Of a DNA stretch of 43,716 nucleotides, positions 42,840 to 43,716 are shown piece by piece; the first letter of the stretch is position 1, and every line of letters starts with the position of its first letter. Location: positions 1 through 43,716 of the forward strand of contig VBGP01000033.1 in the NCBI GenBank assembly GCA_005880795.1, in the 5' to 3' direction. Source of the stretch: Chloroflexota bacterium (GTDB lineage Bacteria; Chloroflexota; Dormibacteria; Dormibacterales; Dormibacteraceae). Below the pieces are notes generated by a model. That model was not told the origin of the DNA, ran no database searches, and saw only the letters and a list, made by a program, of their open reading frames with translations. Both the position numbers and the translations under genes were made by a program.

Positions 42840-43352
42840 ATGGAGCGAGACGCGGCGCTGGCCGACTACGAGGCTGCTCGTAAGGAGTGGGAGGCCGCCT
42901 TCTCGCGCGTCCCTGACGGCGCGCTGACTTACCTCAAACCCGGCGATGACTACTCGCTGGGCGGCCTCCAGGTCCATGTCAACTGGGTGCTCGCGCACTA
43001 CCGGCGCGTGCTCGACGCGATCGTTGCGGGCGGCTTTGCCCAGATCGGCCCGCAGGATCCGCCTGGGGCCGAGGCCAAGGCGCTCGAGGGCGCCAGGCGC
43101 GGCCTGACCCATGGGGAGCGCAACGGCTCACTCGATGAGATGGCTCGTCTCCACGAGGACGTGGGTGCCGCCTGTAGGGTCCTGCCGCCATCGGACTGGT
43201 CGCGCAAGGCGCCCGTGGTTTACGGAAGCGGACAGGAGCCCTACCCAACCAGCCCCGAGGACGTCGTCGGCTGGCTGCGCGACCACTATCGCGAGCACGT
43301 CGACCAGAGCGCCGCTCTCGTCGAAGAGTGGAAGACGGCTACGGGCGCCTGA
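42840..43352 (+). CDS. DinB-like four-helix protein
   Basis: A 170-residue helical protein from ATG 42840. The pattern of the DinB/DUF664-like superfamily is seen: GGLQVHVNWVLAHYRRVLDAI (His on helix 2) and DVVGWLRDHYREHVDQSAAL (His-x3-His near the end), where three histidines can hold a metal. Relatives are metal-dependent thiol transferases (mycothiol or bacillithiol S-transferases) or are uncharacterised. It starts 14 bases after the binding-protein gene, possibly by read-through. Confidence 0.72.
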   Translation: MERDAALADYEAARKEWEAAFSRVPDGALTYLKPGDDYSLGGLQVHVNWVLAHYRRVLDAIVAGGFAQIGPQDPPGAEAKALEGARRGLTHGERNGSLDEMARLHEDVGAACRVLPPSDWSRKAPVVYGSGQEPYPTSPEDVVGWLRDHYREHVDQSAALVEEWKTATGA

Positions 43353-43362
43353 TATGTCCTTC

Positions 43363-43385
43363 CCCTCCCCGCTTGCCGGGGAGGG
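43363..43385. terminator. Perfect 9-bp GC hairpin after the DinB-like gene
   Basis: CCCTCCCCG, loop CTTGC, CGGGGAGGG, lying in the 85-base gap between convergent genes. No U-run follows; GGCCAGGGTGGGG trails it. It could be a terminator or an intergenic repeat unit. Confidence 0.55.
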
Positions 43386-43437
43386 CCAGGGTGGGGAGAC
43401 CCGCTTTACCCCAAGCGCCAGATCATCGCCTCCTCAG

Positions 43438-43704
43438 TTAGGCCAACCGATTGATCCAGGCCACGGTTCCATATTTGACATCGACGAGTCGCTGCGCAGC
43501 CGCGAGCTCCTCCCCCGTTAGCGGAGCTTTCTTGCTGGTGAACTCTGCCTCAAACCTGTGCTCGAGCTCCCGAGCCACTTCCTCACAGGACAGGTCCGTG
43601 AACCACGACATCGGGGACACCGCCTTCTCAGCGCTGCGAACACCTCGCTCTGTGAGAGGGGCGCGACCGATCCTGATCAACCGCGGCAGCAGCTCGACGT
43701 CCAT
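43438..43704 (-). CDS. Unknown protein, possibly truncated at the window edge
   Basis: An 88-residue frame from ATG 43704, open to the right edge, so the real gene may start further upstream beyond the window. The sequence is helical and charged, with SCEEVARELEHRFEAEF and LTGEELAAAQRLVDVKYG. I recognise no family. It is convergent with the DinB-like gene across the hairpin at 43363-43385. Confidence 0.55.
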   Translation of the reverse strand: MDVELLPRLIRIGRAPLTERGVRSAEKAVSPMSWFTDLSCEEVARELEHRFEAEFTSKKAPLTGEELAAAQRLVDVKYGTVAWINRLA

Positions 43705-43716
43705 CGAGTGCGCGAT

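Overview
The window is a high-GC bacterial chromosome segment, densely packed, with many overlapping stop/start codons (ATGA, GTGA) and frequent GTG and TTG starts. The gene families (a deazaflavin-dependent nitroreductase-like protein, PrgI/VirB4-like proteins, a WWDG-motif protein, PadR regulation) and recurring leaderless-type promoters (TANNNT about 6-9 bases before the start codon) suggest a high-GC terrabacterial lineage such as Actinobacteriota, Dormibacterota or Chloroflexota. No rRNA is present to settle this.

Left part (1-6260): housekeeping and accessory enzymes, namely a truncated nitroreductase-like gene, two GNAT/DHFR-like enzymes, a site-2-protease/Clp-N/TPR fusion, a RecQ helicase and a dienelactone-hydrolase-like protein. 

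6262-12832 looks like an acquired region. It begins at a uridine-kinase C-terminal remnant. It holds a divergent gene cluster built around NAD: a Nudix/winged-helix NrtR-like regulator facing an operon of a soluble SPFH protein, an NAD-kinase-like protein and a nucleotidyltransferase-like/methyltransferase fusion. Two TCGTC-N5-GACGA palindromes lie between the divergent genes. It ends in an array of partial tRNA-Lys 3' ends with short direct repeats leading up to an intact tRNA-Lys(CTT), the footprint of repeated tRNA-targeted integration. This NAD cluster is my best candidate for an undescribed system.

12900-19260: a PrgI/VirB4-like pair without the rest of a type IV secretion system, an unknown gene, a monoacylglycerol-lipase-like hydrolase, a GlsB-family membrane protein, and a PadR-controlled 14-TM drug exporter. 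19354-25474: a single operon with a structured leader, ECF sigma factor, anti-sigma factor, membrane protein, MacA/MacB-type ABC exporter and DUF5666-like protein.

25476-29652: acetyltransferase and a tight folB-larC-folD-folC operon. 29642-33697: membrane protein, SDR enzyme with divergent HxlR regulator, zinc-ribbon/degenerate GGDEF protein, histidine phosphatase, cupin, and ComB-like phosphatase. 33703-37745: a cobalamin riboswitch with an RBS-sequestering hairpin controlling a DUF4430-like lipoprotein and a complete ECF transporter (T, fused AA', S), so predicted vitamin B12 uptake. 37724-43704: second GlsB protein, pyridine-nucleotide disulfide oxidoreductase, an OpuC-type osmoprotectant ABC transporter expressed divergently from a palindrome, a DinB-like protein and an end-of-window unknown gene.
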